Source of the DNA: Flavobacterium sp. N502536
GTDB taxonomy: Bacteria; Bacteroidota; Bacteroidia; Flavobacteriales; Flavobacteriaceae
Length of the DNA: 64,000 nt
Assembly (NCBI RefSeq): GCF_025947345.1
Contig: NZ_CP110011.1
Coordinates: forward strand, 310,001 to 374,000
Direction: 5' to 3'
Numbering within the stretch: position 1 is the first letter of the stretch; each line of letters begins with the position of its first letter. The notes beneath the pieces were generated by a model that had not been told where the DNA came from, searched no databases, and saw nothing but the letters and a program-made list of their open reading frames with translations. The translations under genes were made by a program, and so were the position numbers. Below are positions 35,147 through 45,375 of this stretch, one piece after another.

Positions 35147-36361
35147 ATGAGATTACACAGAAATTTAGTTTATACTACCATCGATTCTTTAAACGCAATT
35201 TTCAATGAAGGAGAATATGCGGATAAAGTGGTAGCCAGAGCCTTAAAAAAAGACAAACGTTGGGGAAGTTCCGACAGGAAGTTTGTTGCTGAAACGATAT
35301 ACGAAATTGTTCGTTGGAAAAGATTATACGCAGAAATTGCAGAAGTTAAAGAGCCGTTCGACAGAGATAATTTATGGAGAATGTTTGCGGTTTGGGCTGT
35401 TTTAAGAGGATACCCTATTCCGGATTGGAGACAATTGGAAGGAACTCCTGAGAGAAAAATAAAAGGTCGTTTTGACGAACTTTCTAAAACCAGAGCTTAT
35501 AGAGAATCTATTCCGGACTGGATGGATGAATTAGGAGTAAAAGAATTAGGAGAGGCCGTTTGGTCAAAAGAAATTGCAGCTCAAAATCAACCTGCAAAAG
35601 TTATCTTAAGAACCAATACACTGAAAGGTACTAAGGAAAACTTGAGAAACACCTTGATGGATTTAAATATCGAAACCGAATATTTAAAAGATCAGCCTGA
35701 AGCTTTAGTTTTAAAAGAAAGAGCCAACGTATTCTTAACAGACGCTTTTAAACAAGGTTTATTTGAAGTTCAGGATGCCAACTCACAATTAGTAGCCGGC
35801 TTTCTGGATGTAAAACCAGGAATGCGTGTGGTAGATACCTGTGCCGGAGCCGGAGGAAAAACATTACACATTGCTTCGTTGATGGAAAACAAAGGGCAAT
35901 TGATTGCAATGGATTTGTACGAAAGTAAACTGAAACAATTAAAATTGAGAGCCAAAAGAAATGGCGCTTTTAATATTGAGTACCGTATTATTGACACTAC
36001 AAAAGTGATCAAAAAGTTGCATGAAAAAGCCGATCGCGTTTTAATTGATGCACCTTGTAGCGGTTTAGGAGTTTTAAAAAGAAACCCTGATGCAAAATGG
36101 AAATTACAACCGGAGTTTATCGATAACATTCGTAAAGTTCAGTCTGAAGTTTTAGAAAGCTATTCGAAAATTGTAAAACCAGGTGGAAAATTAGTTTATG
36201 CTACTTGCTCTGTTTTACCATCGGAAAATCAGGAACAGGTAGAGAAATTCTTAAAGACCGAAATCGGAAAGCAATTTACATTCATTAAAGATCGTAAAAT
36301 ACTAGCCTCAGAATCTGGATTTGACGGATTCTATATGGCGCTTTTGGAGAGAAAGGTTTAA
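35147..36361 (+). CDS. RsmB/NOL1-NOP2-family RNA (cytosine-5) methyltransferase
   Basis: The 404-aa product has an N-terminal NusB-like helical part and a C-terminal SAM domain. Motif I region is VVDTCAGAGGKTLHIASLM. The catalytic motifs DAPCSGLGVLKRNPDAKW and YATCSVLPSENQEQVEKFL each supply one of the two m5C cysteines. It most likely modifies 16S rRNA C967, but it lacks the perfect E. coli context to be sure it is RsmB rather than a paralogue. Confidence 0.9.
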   Translation: MRLHRNLVYTTIDSLNAIFNEGEYADKVVARALKKDKRWGSSDRKFVAETIYEIVRWKRLYAEIAEVKEPFDRDNLWRMFAVWAVLRGYPIPDWRQLEGTPERKIKGRFDELSKTRAYRESIPDWMDELGVKELGEAVWSKEIAAQNQPAKVILRTNTLKGTKENLRNTLMDLNIETEYLKDQPEALVLKERANVFLTDAFKQGLFEVQDANSQLVAGFLDVKPGMRVVDTCAGAGGKTLHIASLMENKGQLIAMDLYESKLKQLKLRAKRNGAFNIEYRIIDTTKVIKKLHEKADRVLIDAPCSGLGVLKRNPDAKWKLQPEFIDNIRKVQSEVLESYSKIVKPGGKLVYATCSVLPSENQEQVEKFLKTEIGKQFTFIKDRKILASESGFDGFYMALLERKV

Positions 36362-36385
36362 TTACTATAAAAAATTCCAAATTAA

Positions 36386-36430
36386 AAATTCCAAATTCCA
36401 ATCGATACAATTGGAATTTGGAATTTCTTT
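36386..36430. terminator. Bidirectional terminator
   Basis: AAATTCCAAATTCCAA and its complement form a 16-bp stem between converging genes. A similar ATTCCAAATTCCAAT stem ends the receptor gene at 41749-41800. Confidence 0.8.
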
Positions 36431-36450
36431 TTTCTATTGTTTACCAAGGA

Positions 36451-36642
36451 TCAATTTGGACACATATCTGGTGAAATCAAACAATATGGTGGGATGTTGC
36501 CACAGGTTGGCGGTTGTGTTAACTGCTTGGAACATCGCAATTGGTAGCCATTTAAATAATAAATAAAATCACCGCCTTTAATTTGCTTTAATTCGCTCTT
36601 ACTCAATTGCTCAACATTTGTTAGATTTAAGATAAATTTCAT
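36451..36642 (-). CDS. Orphan double-glycine-leader peptide (bacteriocin-like)
   Basis: The 63-aa product has a leader ending LSKSELKQIKGG (residues 13-24), the Bacteroidota double-glycine export leader. The mature part of about 39 residues has four cysteines (YQLRCSKQL, PPTCGNIPPYC, SPDMCPN) and three aromatic residues. It would be cut and exported by a C39-peptidase ABC transporter such as the one at 52075-54225. No transporter or modification gene is adjacent. Activity unknown. Confidence 0.75.
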   Translation of the reverse strand: MKFILNLTNVEQLSKSELKQIKGGDFIYYLNGYQLRCSKQLTQPPTCGNIPPYCLISPDMCPN

Positions 36643-36713
36643 AATTATTAGGTTTTAAAGTTAATACCTTATAAATATAGCCAATTTTTCTTACTTTCAA
36701 CAAAGTATTTTTT

Positions 36714-37754
36714 CTACACCAAACTAGGCTTACGCAACAGTTTTCCATTCTCATTTTCTTTGAACTTCGGGACAAAAACAATCTCCTTTGGTTTTTCATA
36801 TTTTCCTAATACATCAAAAAAATCGGGAGCAAACTCTTGCTTCTCTCCTTCTATCACCAAAATTAACTTCTCTCCCAAAACGGTATCGGGAACTCCGGTT
36901 ACAAAAAACCGACTGTTTATTTTTCCTATCAGCTTACTTTCTATTTGCTCCGGAATCAACTTCACCCCTCCACTATTCACAACATTATCTATTCGTCCCA
37001 AAAACACAAACTGGTTTTCATTCACCAATTCCACCAAATCATTGGTCACGATAGGCTCGTTAGAAACCGAAGGCAGGTGAATAACCAGACAATCGCGATC
37101 GTCTTTACTTATTTTCACATTCGGAAGAATCGAGAACGCCTTTTCTCCCACTCTTTTAGCAGCGATATGCGTGATCGTTTCCGTCATGCCGTAAGTTTCG
37201 TAGATCTCCGTTTTCAAGGGCAGTAATTGCGCTTCCAGGGCACTGTCGATTTTAGCACCACCAATGATTAGCTTCTTAACATTCTTTAATCCAGCTATCG
37301 AATTCTGAACCTGCAAAGGTACCATGGCAACAAAATCGTATTGTGTTTTATTTAAAGCCAAAGGCGCAGTACTTGGTGATACCACATCAATATCCAAACC
37401 TAAAATTAAACTTCGAACCAGCATCATTTTACCGGCTATAAACTGTGTAGGCAAACAAAGCAATGCCTTGTCACCTGGCTTCAGACCGAAAAAATCACCC
37501 GTTGCCAAAGCCGACTGAATCATAGCCTGTTTTTCTAAACGTACTAATTTCGGAAGCCCGGTTGTACCCGAAGTTGTCATTTCAATAAAGTCTTTCTTAT
37601 CGAACCAGTCCAATAAAAACTCACCAATGGCTCTCTCGTACACATCCCCTTCTTTGATGTAACTATACCCTATGCGGCATAAATCCTTTCCATTTAAATG
37701 ATAACCATTCAACTTAAAATAATTATGGACATTTTTGTGTGTTAGTTTTGACAT
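36714..37754 (-). CDS. menE: O-succinylbenzoate-CoA ligase-like AMP-binding protein
   Basis: The 346-aa acyl-adenylate-forming enzyme has the AMP-binding motif TTSGTTGLPKLV. YETYGMTETITHIAAK and a C-terminal FLGRIDNVVNSGGVKLIPEQIE follow, then the lysine near the end (NGKLLRKP). It is shorter than typical ligases, as Bacteroidota MenE proteins are. It activates o-succinylbenzoate in menaquinone synthesis. The stop of the upstream CPBP gene is 12 nt away, so both are one unit. No other men genes are in the window. Confidence 0.85.
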   Translation of the reverse strand: MSKLTHKNVHNYFKLNGYHLNGKDLCRIGYSYIKEGDVYERAIGEFLLDWFDKKDFIEMTTSGTTGLPKLVRLEKQAMIQSALATGDFFGLKPGDKALLCLPTQFIAGKMMLVRSLILGLDIDVVSPSTAPLALNKTQYDFVAMVPLQVQNSIAGLKNVKKLIIGGAKIDSALEAQLLPLKTEIYETYGMTETITHIAAKRVGEKAFSILPNVKISKDDRDCLVIHLPSVSNEPIVTNDLVELVNENQFVFLGRIDNVVNSGGVKLIPEQIESKLIGKINSRFFVTGVPDTVLGEKLILVIEGEKQEFAPDFFDVLGKYEKPKEIVFVPKFKENENGKLLRKPSLV

Positions 37755-37765
37755 GACTGTATGTT

Positions 37766-38698
37766 TTAATTTGAAGATTCTACAACAACTATTTTACCCG
37801 TTAATTTTTCTTTCCAATTGTTCCATTTGTATTTTTTGCTAAAAATAAAAAGCAAAATAGGATAAACCACCACTACCGGCAGTATTACATCCCAGCCCGC
37901 TGAAGGTTCTGAGATATCTCTAAAAAGCGAATGCGTTTGAAAGACAGACCAATCCGAAGTCACTAACAAAGCTCCCACTAAATTATTTGCCGCATGAAAA
38001 CCTAACGCCAATTCCATCCCCTCATCCATCAAGGTAATTACACCCAGAAACAAACCGGTTCCGATATAATACACCATCACTATATAGCCCATCTTTTCGA
38101 CTTCGGGATTAAGAATGTGCATCGAACCAAATATCAGCGAAGTCATCAGGAGCGGAAACCACTTGTTTTGAGCCAGATTAGCAAAGCCCTGCATGAGATA
38201 TCCTCTAAAAACATATTCCTCGGTAGAGGTTTGTATGGGTATTAACAGCGTAGCTAAAACCACTAAAATTAAAAAAGGAACGAGTTTAAAATTCCAGACA
38301 AACTTCTCGGGAGCATTCAGATAAAGTGCCAGAAAACTCAAAACAGAGAACAAAGCCCATAGTGAAAAAGAAAAGCTTATCCGTTTCCAATCTACCTTTG
38401 CTCTCGAGGTCGTAACAGACAAAAACGTCTGGCGGTGCAAATACTTTACTACGTAGTACACTCCGGCAAACGCAAAAACAAAAGAAATCATCACCAAAAA
38501 TAAAGTCAGATTAAGTTCAAACATACGCATTACTGCACCATTATCAACAGGAAAAGGCTCCCCGGACATATAACTTTTACAAAACACGGCAACAGAAAAA
38601 GGAATTTGACCAATAAATGACGCTATAATGATAAAAAACGATCCTAAAAGATACAACCAGAACTTATTATGGGGTTTAATTCCTTGTTCTAAAAACAT
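37766..38698 (-). CDS. CPBP-family intramembrane metalloprotease
   Basis: The 310-aa protein has about eight membrane segments and the full CPBP active-site motifs. These are EEYVFRG (Glu-Glu-x-x-x-Arg), FGSMHILNPE (His) and GFHAANNLVGA (His-x-x-x-Asn). It is an inner-membrane CAAX-type protease, possibly for prenylated or bacteriocin-related substrates. It is co-directional with menE, 12 nt downstream, but no functional link is evident. Confidence 0.88.
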   Translation of the reverse strand: MFLEQGIKPHNKFWLYLLGSFFIIIASFIGQIPFSVAVFCKSYMSGEPFPVDNGAVMRMFELNLTLFLVMISFVFAFAGVYYVVKYLHRQTFLSVTTSRAKVDWKRISFSFSLWALFSVLSFLALYLNAPEKFVWNFKLVPFLILVVLATLLIPIQTSTEEYVFRGYLMQGFANLAQNKWFPLLMTSLIFGSMHILNPEVEKMGYIVMVYYIGTGLFLGVITLMDEGMELALGFHAANNLVGALLVTSDWSVFQTHSLFRDISEPSAGWDVILPVVVVYPILLFIFSKKYKWNNWKEKLTGKIVVVESSN

Positions 38699-38812
38699 AT
38701 TTACAAAAATTTAAAAAATGAGAATTCGATTCAGTAACTAAATCTTATTTTTGGAACTGCTAAAATACCTATTTTTAGTTTAATTATCTTACAGCAATTT
38801 AAATATATCAAA

Positions 38813-39163
38813 ATGATACAAATTTATCATAACCCACGTTGTGGAAAATCAAGAACCTGTCTGGCTTTTATTGAAGGAACAAAGCAGGAATATCAGATCA
38901 TTCCTTATCTGACCGAAACTCCGGACTTTAATGAATTAAAAAAACTACTCGAAAAACTAAATCTTCAGCCCCTGCAATTGGTCAGAACTAAAGAAAAAGT
39001 ATGGATTGAAAATTACAAAGGAAAGACGCTGACCGACGACCAAATTATAGCCGCTATGGTGGAGCATCCTATTTTAATCGAGCGCCCGATTGTTGTAAAA
39101 GACGGCAAAGCAATCATTGGAAGAGATCCGGATTTGGTAGCTTCTTTTTTAGATCAATTATAA
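38813..39163 (+). CDS. ArsC/Spx-family arsenate reductase-like protein
   Basis: The 116-aa thioredoxin-fold product has the CGKS catalytic segment in YHNPRCGKSRTCLAF (Cys11 by count), the family's LLEKL...VRTKEKVW region, and an HPILIERPIVVKDGKAIIGR C-terminus with conserved arginines. It fits glutaredoxin-dependent arsenate reductase or the Spx/YffB group. No ars genes are adjacent, so arsenate as substrate is uncertain. Confidence 0.85.
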   Translation: MIQIYHNPRCGKSRTCLAFIEGTKQEYQIIPYLTETPDFNELKKLLEKLNLQPLQLVRTKEKVWIENYKGKTLTDDQIIAAMVEHPILIERPIVVKDGKAIIGRDPDLVASFLDQL

Positions 39164-39252
39164 AGAACCATATTAACATATTTTTGTGATTTTTCTCTTT
39201 AAACCAAAAGCTACATTTGCCGTCTAAAGAGTAATTGAAACCAAAAATCACA

Positions 39253-41723
39253 ATGAAGAAAATCAAATTTGCTGTATTACTTGTATCCTTTCTTACAAGT
39301 TTCTACAACTATGCACAACAGGCGCCACCTGCTAAAAACAAGGTAAAAGTTACCGGAAAGTTTTCGAAAAAATAAGTAAACAGCCTCTTGAGTATGCTAC
39401 CATTTCGTTCACTGCACCAAATGACACCAAAGTTATAGCTGGTGGAATCACCAATCCAAAAGGGGAATTTGACGTGGCTGTAGCATCGGGGACTTACGAT
39501 ATAAAAGTTGAATTTATTTCGTTCAAATCCTCTTTAATCAAAGGAAAAACGATTTCCGAAGACACTTCTTTAGGTATTGTTAATCTATCGGAAGATGCTG
39601 CACAATTAAGTGAAGTTGTCGTTCGTGCCGAAAAATCAAGCGTTGAAATAAAACTGGACAAAAAGGTTTACAACGTTGGACAGGACATGATGGTAAAAGG
39701 CGGAACTGTAAGTGACGTTTTAGACAATGTACCTTCAGTTTCTGTAGACACCGAAGGAAATGTAAGCTTACGAGGCAGTGACAATATCCGAATTTTAATT
39801 GACGGAAGACCTTCAAATGCTATCAATGTAGCCGAAGCTTTGCGTCAGCTTCCAGCCGATGCTATTGACAAAGTAGAAGTAATCACCAACCCATCGGCAC
39901 GTTATGATGCAGAGGGAGGATCGGGAATCATCAATATTATACTAAAAAAAGGAAAAAACCAGGGCTTTAACGGAACTTTTATCGCCTCAACCGGACTTCC
40001 TGAAACTTACGGTTTAAGTGCCAACTTAAATTATAAAACTGAAAAATTCAATTATTTTACGACAGCGGGTTACAACTACAGAACCAATGAAGGTCGAGGA
40101 TTAACCAATACTTCCTATTATAATGCTGATGGATCTCCAAAAGGTTATTTAGACGAAGACCGCGACACTAAAAGAATTAGAAACGGCTTTAACGCAAGAG
40201 CTGGAATGGAATGGACAGTAGCGCCAAACACCTTCTGGACCAATGCCATTAATTATCAAAAAAACTCAGGCGAGGACAAAGATTATATCAACTACAATAA
40301 CTTTGATGCCGCTCGTGCTTTTACAGGAACAACTTCTCGTTTAAACAATGCCGATACCGGAAGCGAAAACGTAGAATTTACTTCGAACTTAATCAAAAAT
40401 TTCAACGATAAAGGACACAAACTTACCGCCGATTTATCGATTTCAAGAAATACAGATGACAGCGACGGTATGATTACAGCATTACCGACCTCTAATACTA
40501 CGCTAAACGATCAGGTACAAAAACAAGTACAACTTCAGGCAGATTACGTTCTTCCATTAGGAAAAGGAAGTCAGTTTGAGGCAGGATACAAAGGAAACTT
40601 TGGAGACTTAAATAACGAATACAACGTTACCAACCTCATCAATGGAAACTATGTTATAGATCCAAAAAAATCAAACACTTTAGAATACAAAGAAAACATC
40701 AATGCCGTTTACGCGCAATATGGTCTGAAAGTTAATAAATTCTCTTATTTGTTTGGTTTGCGTTGGGAAGACACTAATATTCAGGTAAACCTATTAGACA
40801 ACAGTATTTTTAACACAAAAAAATACAACAACTTGTTTCCAAGTGCTTTTGTTAGCTATGAAATTTCAGATCAGAGTAATTTTACCGCCAGCTACAGCAA
40901 ACGTGTATCAAGACCTAGAGGACGTTTCATGAATCCGGCTCTTAATTACGCCAGTAACATTAATATTTTCCAGGGAAATCCGGATCTGGATCCATCCTTA
41001 ACGGATAAATTTGATGTAGGTTATATCAAAAGATGGGAAAAAGTAACCTTTAGCACTTCTGCCTATTTCGAAAACACAAAAGATGTTTTCAGCTTTGTCA
41101 GAACTCCAAATGGAGACAATGTAGACGGAATTCCTGTTATTCTAAGCCGTCCTATTAACTTAGGAAAAGAGCAAAAATATGGTTTCGAATTCACCTTCAA
41201 CTACAGTCCGTATAAATGGTGGAGACTAAACAGTAACTTCAACCTTTACAATGTAAAAACAACCGGAGAAAACACTTATGTAGATACGGAAGGCAAAACC
41301 ATTGTGCAAAACCTTAACAATCAAGCCAACACCTGGTTTGCGAGAATCAGCTCAAAAGTTACGTTACCCTACAAAATTGACTGGCAGTTAAGCGGTACCT
41401 TCAATGGTGAGCAAAAAACAGCACAAGGTAAAATCTTAGACCAATTTGGTATGAACACCGCTTTCAGTAAAGATGTATTAAAAGACAAAGCGACAATTGC
41501 CTTTAATATCAGTGATATTTTTAACTCCAGAGTCATGAGATCGTACACCTACCTTCAAAATGATACCACTCTTGAAAGTCAAAAATCTTACAGCGAAATG
41601 CAGTTCCGTAGACGTCAATTCAATCTGTCGTTTACCTACCGTTTCAACAAACCGAAAAGCGACAGAGAAAAACCGGGAGCACCTAAAAATGATGGTGACG
41701 GCGGTGGAGAATTCCCTGGATAA
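39253..41723 (+). pseudogene. TonB-dependent outer-membrane receptor gene with one-base frameshift
   Basis: From ATG 39253 the frame encodes a signal peptide (to YAQ) and a start of the carboxypeptidase-like regulatory domain, then stops after VTGKFSKK. Adding one A in the run at 39355-39360 gives VTGKVFEKISKQPLEYATISF, which joins the long downstream frame. The plug (NVPSVSVDTEGNVSLRGSDNIRILIDGRPS) and beta-barrel of a TonB-dependent receptor follow. The total would be about 820 aa. The C-terminal FNLSFTYRFN is typical of this family. It is either a true pseudogene or a sequencing error in a purine run. Ligand unknown. Confidence 0.82.
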
Positions 41724-41748
41724 CACTATAGGTTAAAATCCAAACTAA

Positions 41749-41800
41749 AAAATCCAAATTCCAATTTTGTAAAACTTAATTGGAATTTGGATTTTTTTTT
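41749..41800 (+). terminator. Terminator of the receptor gene
   Basis: AATCCAAATTCCAATT and its complement form a long stem followed by nine or more T. Confidence 0.85.
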
Positions 41801-41850
41801 GGAATTTGGAATTTGGGTTTTGAAATTTGAAACTTCACTTTATCGCATAA

Positions 41851-41882
41851 AAAAAAGGACTCGTAAAAACGGGTCCTTTTTT
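41851..41882. terminator. Terminator of the small membrane protein gene
   Basis: AAAGGAC and GTCCTTT form a stem with A and T runs on both sides, 17 nt beyond the stop at 41900. Confidence 0.8.
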
Positions 41883-41899
41883 ATGAAATCAACTTAAAA

Positions 41900-42070
41900 T
41901 TAAATTGATTGTTCTTGTTTCTTCTTTGCTCTTTTCTCTTTGAACATTTCCCAGCTAGCACCCGTAACCCAATAAGATACGAAACCTACTAAGAAAAACA
42001 TCAACCAAAACCCTATAGTTAGTATGGTCAAGAAAAGTAAAAAACCTAAGTACTGTGAAAATTCAAACAT
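41900..42070 (-). CDS. Small membrane protein
   Basis: The 56-aa product (MFEFSQYLGFLLFLTILTIGFWLMFFLVGFVSYWVTGASWEMFKEKRAKKKQEQSI) has one long or two short membrane helices and a basic tail. I start at ATG 42070 because the longer form starting at 42100 has a polar N-terminus. Common in flavobacteria, role unknown. Confidence 0.7.
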   Translation of the reverse strand: MFEFSQYLGFLLFLTILTIGFWLMFFLVGFVSYWVTGASWEMFKEKRAKKKQEQSI

Positions 42071-42434
42071 GTTTTCCGGAATTTTTGAATGTAATGACAA
42101 ATGTAAGCCTTATATTTTTCCTTAGCAATAAAATCCAAATCAATTTTCGGGAAATAACATTTATGCTTATATTTATACTCATTTTAAATAAGCTTTTTTT
42201 CTTATGGATAACCGCCATTTTACTGAACAATCTCAAGCACAAGAACATGGGAGTTTTCAGGAGCTAATTCCTGCTGTCCGCTATATCTTTTGTACCGAAC
42301 CCCGGCACAAAAGGATGCCGCTACCATCAGGGCTAGTTCATTCATTTTCATAAGAAATTTCAGTTTTCAACAAACATTTCACATTTCACAAGCAACATTT
42401 CACATTTTACAAATAACTTTTTACATACCACATA
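42071..42434. other. Intergenic region upstream of fumC
   Basis: No confident gene. A 49-codon open frame at 42204-42353 runs through a GC-richer segment containing the hairpin CGGCA-caaaagga-TGCCG (42303-42320). I recall similar sequence recurring at gene ends in Flavobacterium, so it is probably a dispersed repeat. The fumC ATG follows a stretch of repeated ACATTTCACA-like words (42371-42425). Confidence 0.5.
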
Positions 42435-43820
42435 ATGAAATACAGAATAGAAAAAGACACGATGGGCGAAGTGCAGGTCCCAGCCGACAAATATTGGGGA
42501 GCACAAACAGAACGTTCAAGAAACAACTTTAAAATTGGAGCAGCTGGGTCTATGCCGCAGGAAATTATTGAAGGTTTTGCTTATCTAAAAAAAGCAGCCG
42601 CTTACGCCAATGCCGACTTAGGCGTTTTACCTTTCGAAAAAAGAGATGCCATAGCAGCCGTTTGCGACGAGATTTTAGCAGGACAATTAAAGGACGAATT
42701 CCCTCTTGTCATCTGGCAAACCGGTTCAGGAACACAAAGCAACATGAATGTCAACGAAGTAATAGCCAATCGCGCACAAGTTTTAAAAGGATTCAATATT
42801 GGAGAAGGCGAACCGTTTATTAAAGCCAATGACGACGTAAACAAATCACAATCTTCCAACGACACCTTCCCTACAGCCATGCACATTGCAGCTTACAAAA
42901 TGGTGATTGAAACCACCATTCCGGGAGTCGAAAAACTTCATGCTACATTAACGGCAAAAGCAACCGAATTTAAGGATGTGGTAAAAATTGGCCGTACCCA
43001 CCTTATGGATGCCACCCCATTAACACTTGGACAGGAAATTTCAGGATATGCCGCTCAATTGTCTTTCGGATTAAAAGCCCTTAAAAACACGCTCGCCCAT
43101 TTATCCGAAATTGCTTTGGGAGGAACCGCGGTAGGTACCGGATTAAACACTCCAAAAGGATACGATGTAAAAGTAGCCGAGTATATTGCAAAATTTACCA
43201 ATCATCCTTTTGTTACGGCCGAAAACAAATTCGAAGCCCTGGCAGCACACGATGCTATTGTAGAAACTCACGGTGCCTTAAAACAACTGGCCGTTTCCCT
43301 AAACAAAATCGCAAACGATGTGAGAATGTTAGCCTCAGGACCTCGTTCGGGAATTGGTGAAATTCATATTCCGGAAAATGAACCCGGGTCATCTATCATG
43401 CCTGGAAAAGTAAACCCAACCCAGTGTGAGGCGTTGACAATGGTTTGTGCACAAGTAATTGGAAACGACATGGCAATTGCAGTTGGCGGAATGCAGGGGC
43501 ATTATGAACTGAATGTCTTCAAACCGGTTATGGCCGCAAACTTCCTGCAATCCGCACGATTATTAGGAGACGCCTGCATCTCGTTTGACGAACATTGCGC
43601 ACAAGGCATCGAACCAAACTACAAACGCATTAAAGAATTGGTCAACAACTCATTGATGCTGGTTACCGCCTTAAACACAAAAATTGGCTACTATAAAGCT
43701 GCCGAAATTGCACAAACAGCCCACAAAAACGGAACTACTCTTAAAGACGAAGCAGTTCGTTTAGGCTACGTAAGCCCGGAAGACTTTGACGCCTGGGTGA
43801 AGCCGGAGGAGATGGTTTAA
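42435..43820 (+). CDS. fumC: Class II fumarate hydratase
   Basis: The 461-aa product has FumC signatures [51 protein letters not shown] and the lyase loop [16 protein letters not shown]. It interconverts fumarate and malate in the TCA cycle, without an iron-sulfur cluster. It is a single gene with a terminator at 43868-43900. Confidence 0.96.
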   Translation: MKYRIEKDTMGEVQVPADKYWGAQTERSRNNFKIGAAGSMPQEIIEGFAYLKKAAAYANADLGVLPFEKRDAIAAVCDEILAGQLKDEFPLVIWQTGSGTQSNMNVNEVIANRAQVLKGFNIGEGEPFIKANDDVNKSQSSNDTFPTAMHIAAYKMVIETTIPGVEKLHATLTAKATEFKDVVKIGRTHLMDATPLTLGQEISGYAAQLSFGLKALKNTLAHLSEIALGGTAVGTGLNTPKGYDVKVAEYIAKFTNHPFVTAENKFEALAAHDAIVETHGALKQLAVSLNKIANDVRMLASGPRSGIGEIHIPENEPGSSIMPGKVNPTQCEALTMVCAQVIGNDMAIAVGGMQGHYELNVFKPVMAANFLQSARLLGDACISFDEHCAQGIEPNYKRIKELVNNSLMLVTALNTKIGYYKAAEIAQTAHKNGTTLKDEAVRLGYVSPEDFDAWVKPEEMV

Positions 43821-43867
43821 TTTTTTTGTTTCAAGTTTCAGGTTTCAGGTTAAAACTTGAAACAAAT

Positions 43868-43900
43868 AAAAAGGAGAAAATTTAAAATTTTCTCCTTTTT
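43868..43900. terminator. Bidirectional terminator after fumC
   Basis: AAAAGGAGAAAATTT and its complement form a hairpin. It is itself flanked by an inverted pair of TTTCAGGTTTCA/TGAAACCTGAAA-like words (43829-43930). Confidence 0.85.
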
Positions 43901-43935
43901 ATATAACATCAAACTTGAAACCTGAAACAAAGTTT

Positions 43936-45138
43936 CTATTTTCCGTCTACATAATCCTGCAGGTAACTAAACCTTTCTGTTAGTTTCCCTTTCTCCGTTA
44001 TTTTAGCGCGTTTTAAAATTCCATCTTTGTCTCCGTTGAAGAAAGCCGGAATAACATGCTCCATAAATTGCTCTCCAAAACCTTCACTGGCGTCTTTTGG
44101 AATTTCGCATGGCAAATTATCAACAGCCATCACAACGACAGCTGCCGGATGAAATACATCTACTTCTTTATCTTCCAAAGGAAAATAACCGTACAAAGGC
44201 TCTGCAATAGTCGAAGATCGCACCGTACACGCAATTGGACCATTAACATCGCAGGAAATATCGGCAACTACTTTTAGCTTACAATCGCTTGCATTCAACA
44301 TTTCACGCGTCAGAATCATTGGAGCTCCTGTTGCATAAAAATGACCTGCGAAATAAATATCCGTCACCTTAGTAAACTTTTCAAAATCAGAAACATAAGC
44401 TTCCGGATGCGCTACGAAATCTTTAAAATCAACTACCTCACCGTCAATACGTTTGTTATATTCCAAAACATCCAACTGCACGTAAACGGCCTGCGCATAC
44501 TTCTTCGTCAGATAATTATCAACTGTAATTTCTTTTATTTTTATAGCATCTAAAATTTCTTTGGCACCGCTTCCCACTTTTCCTGTTCCGGTAATAACAA
44601 ATTTTAAAGACGGCATCGTAATACGCTTCAACTGTTTAATCAAAGCCTCTTTTCCGTCAAGTGTCTCTGCTTTTGGCAATTTAAACAACTCGAACTTTAT
44701 TCCAAAAGCGCGAATTCCGTTGTAAACTCCCACCATTCCAGCGTACCTGCCAAAACCTATTAAACGACGGTTATGAGCATCTACAATAGTTTCATGGTCA
44801 TATAAATCAATATTTTTCTCTAAAATAGCCTGCAACAATTTTCTATTATAAGGCTGTTTTTTAATCGTATGCGAAAAAAAGAAATAGGCTTTATTAGGAA
44901 TCAAATTCTCAACCGGAACCTCTTTTACACCAAATAACACATCACAATTTGAAACATCTTCGGTAACTGTGATTCCCATACTCTTGTACTGTACGTCCGA
45001 AAAAATCCTGATATCAGAACTCTCTACCTCCACTACAGCTTCATGATAAAGCTGTTTAAGTCTTGTAAGTTCATTAGGAGCAAAAACAACTCTGCGGTCC
45101 GGCGGGTTTTTTCTTTCTTTTATGATTCCAAATTTCAT
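43936..45138 (-). CDS. NAD(P)-dependent dehydrogenase, saccharopine/alanine dehydrogenase-like
   Basis: The 400-aa protein has the AlaDH/PNT N-terminal start (MKFGIIKERKNPPDRRVVFAPNELTRLK). A Rossmann motif follows (FVITGTGKVGSGAKEIL), then AHPEAYVSDFEKFTK, VADISCDVNGPIACTVRSSTI and VDNLPCEIPKDASEGFG. This matches the lysine-forming saccharopine dehydrogenase group of Bacteroidota. The substrate is not certain from sequence. Single gene. Confidence 0.82.
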   Translation of the reverse strand: MKFGIIKERKNPPDRRVVFAPNELTRLKQLYHEAVVEVESSDIRIFSDVQYKSMGITVTEDVSNCDVLFGVKEVPVENLIPNKAYFFFSHTIKKQPYNRKLLQAILEKNIDLYDHETIVDAHNRRLIGFGRYAGMVGVYNGIRAFGIKFELFKLPKAETLDGKEALIKQLKRITMPSLKFVITGTGKVGSGAKEILDAIKIKEITVDNYLTKKYAQAVYVQLDVLEYNKRIDGEVVDFKDFVAHPEAYVSDFEKFTKVTDIYFAGHFYATGAPMILTREMLNASDCKLKVVADISCDVNGPIACTVRSSTIAEPLYGYFPLEDKEVDVFHPAAVVVMAVDNLPCEIPKDASEGFGEQFMEHVIPAFFNGDKDGILKRAKITEKGKLTERFSYLQDYVDGK

Positions 45139-45375
45139 TTAAACGGGTTTAAAATAATTATTAATATAACTTTTTACATCTTATTTGTTTCAAATATAAC
45201 AAATTTAGTTAAAGTTTTCATGAAGAATTACAATTTAGAATATTTAAAAACCGTTAAAAGCTGACAAACAATCAATTAATTAAACAAAACCTTAATTTTT
45301 TGTTAAATAACAGTTTTGGAGTATCTCAAAACGGCAAAACATAACTATTGAATTCTATATATTTGTTTTTAAAGA

